Notes under the pieces: model-generated
The model's input: the letters and a program-made list of their open reading frames with translations, nothing else
Databases searched by the model: none
Told to the model about the DNA's origin: nothing
Source: Micrococcales bacterium
Lineage (GTDB): Bacteria > Actinomycetota > Actinomycetes > S36-B12 > UBA10799
Direction: 5' to 3'
Length of the DNA: 64,000 nucleotides
NCBI GenBank assembly: GCA_016703125.1
Contig: JADJCR010000003.1
Span: forward strand, 1 to 64,000
Made by a program: the position numbers and the translations under genes
In this document: positions 63,715 to 64,000 of the stretch, in pieces
Layout of the letters: the number at the start of each line of letters is the position of its first letter
Numbering within the stretch: the first letter of the stretch is position 1

Positions 63715-64000
63715 ATGTCCAGTTTGTCCAGTAGCCACCGCCGGGGCGCCCGCCGTGCCGCCGCGGCGCTGGCGCTCGGGCTGGCGGTGGGCCTCGTGGC
63801 GTATCCGGCCCACTCCGAGGACATCAACGAGCAGGTGGCCGACGCCACCGATGACCTCGCCCGCGCCGACGCCAAGGTGGACGCCGCGATCAAGCAGCTG
63901 GACTCCGCCCGCTCGCAGTTGCCCGAGGCCCGAAAGGAACTCGCCGCCGCGCAGTCGGAACTGGCCCAGGCTCAGGAGCGCAAGTCCGCTGCCGACGTGA
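63715..64000 (+). CDS. Secreted coiled-coil protein, probable murein hydrolase or activator (5' part)
   Basis: ATG 63715 has GAGG 4 nt upstream. A signal peptide (about residues 14-34, ALALGLAVGLVAYPA) is followed by a long Ala/Glu/Gln-rich coiled coil (INEQVADATDDLARADAKV and on), and the gene runs off the right edge in frame. This architecture and its place right after ftsX fit the FtsEX-activated NlpC/P60 or M23 peptidoglycan hydrolases (RipC- or EnvC-like). The catalytic domain lies beyond the window, so the class cannot be decided. Confidence 0.75.
   Translation, partial: MSSLSSSHRRGARRAAAALALGLAVGLVAYPAHSEDINEQVADATDDLARADAKVDAAIKQLDSARSQLPEARKELAAAQSELAQAQERKSAADV

Overview
The window is GC-rich, almost gap-free bacterial chromosome from an actinobacterium (Actinomycetota, class Actinomycetes). 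The order cannot be fixed from sequence alone. The evidence is a WhiB-family regulator, the MtrA-MtrB-LpqB trio, a complete set of coenzyme F420 genes, LCP-type wall polymer ligases, a 13E12/DUF222 HNH protein, Rv3235-like and DUF3499 proteins, and heavy use of GTG starts. Much of the gene order matches the Mycobacterium tuberculosis stretch from secA1 (Rv3240c) to fadE25 (Rv3274c): hpf, comF-like, lpqB, mtrB, mtrA, manA, SIS protein, phosphomannomutase, DUF3499, metallopeptidase family, whiB2, fbiA, fbiB, GDP-mannose pyrophosphorylase, TIGR03089, LCP. I saw no rRNA, tRNA, CRISPR array, insertion sequence or prophage, and no gene-free stretch over 300 bp.

Layout. 1-313: 3' end of an acyl-CoA dehydrogenase. 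319-17255: a cell-surface glycopolymer locus. It holds two LCP ligases, four GT2-type glycosyltransferase modules (one fused to a CDP-glycerol-type glycerophosphotransferase), a multi-membrane mannosyltransferase-like protein, two tandem sulfotransferase-like genes, a second glycerophosphotransferase-like gene, a nucleotidyltransferase and a CDP-alcohol phosphotransferase. 17479-20604: a large secreted amidase/SpoIID-like protein. 20622-28431: TIGR03089, GDP-mannose synthesis, a patatin, and F420 synthesis (fbiB, fbiA, fbiC). 28630-33761: whiB2 and mannose metabolism. 33795-36811: cation transporter, LexA-box-controlled DUF222/HNH gene, CPBP protease. 36840-46399: mtrA, mtrB, lpqB, comF-like, hpf, LuxR-type regulator, acetyltransferase, secA. 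46404-48632: Rv3235-like protein, an unknown, a BldC/excisionase-like HTH protein and a CpaE-like ATPase. 48642-52197: HAD, wax-ester synthase/DGAT, patatin, DUF6912. 52235-58705: proline/glutamate catabolism (pruA and a giant NAD-glutamate dehydrogenase). 58710-60859: AlkB-like dioxygenase, M14 carboxypeptidase, TM2 protein. 60885-64000: prfB, ftsE, ftsX and the start of a probable murein hydrolase.

Together the genes point to envelope construction: mannose activation (manA, manB, GDP-mannose), wall polymer assembly and ligation (glycosyltransferases, LCPs), wall remodelling (amidase, FtsEX), export (SecA) and its sensing (MtrAB-LpqB). Central catabolism and F420 redox sit alongside.

Two cross-cutting observations matter for any reader. 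First, about fifteen otherwise well-conserved genes carry single-base frameshifts, several in G or C runs, so the sequence probably contains base-level errors. Spans given here for such genes cover the inferred intact gene. Second, many genes start 5-8 nt after a TANNNT (often TAGNNT) hexamer with no Shine-Dalgarno sequence, which suggests widespread leaderless transcription.
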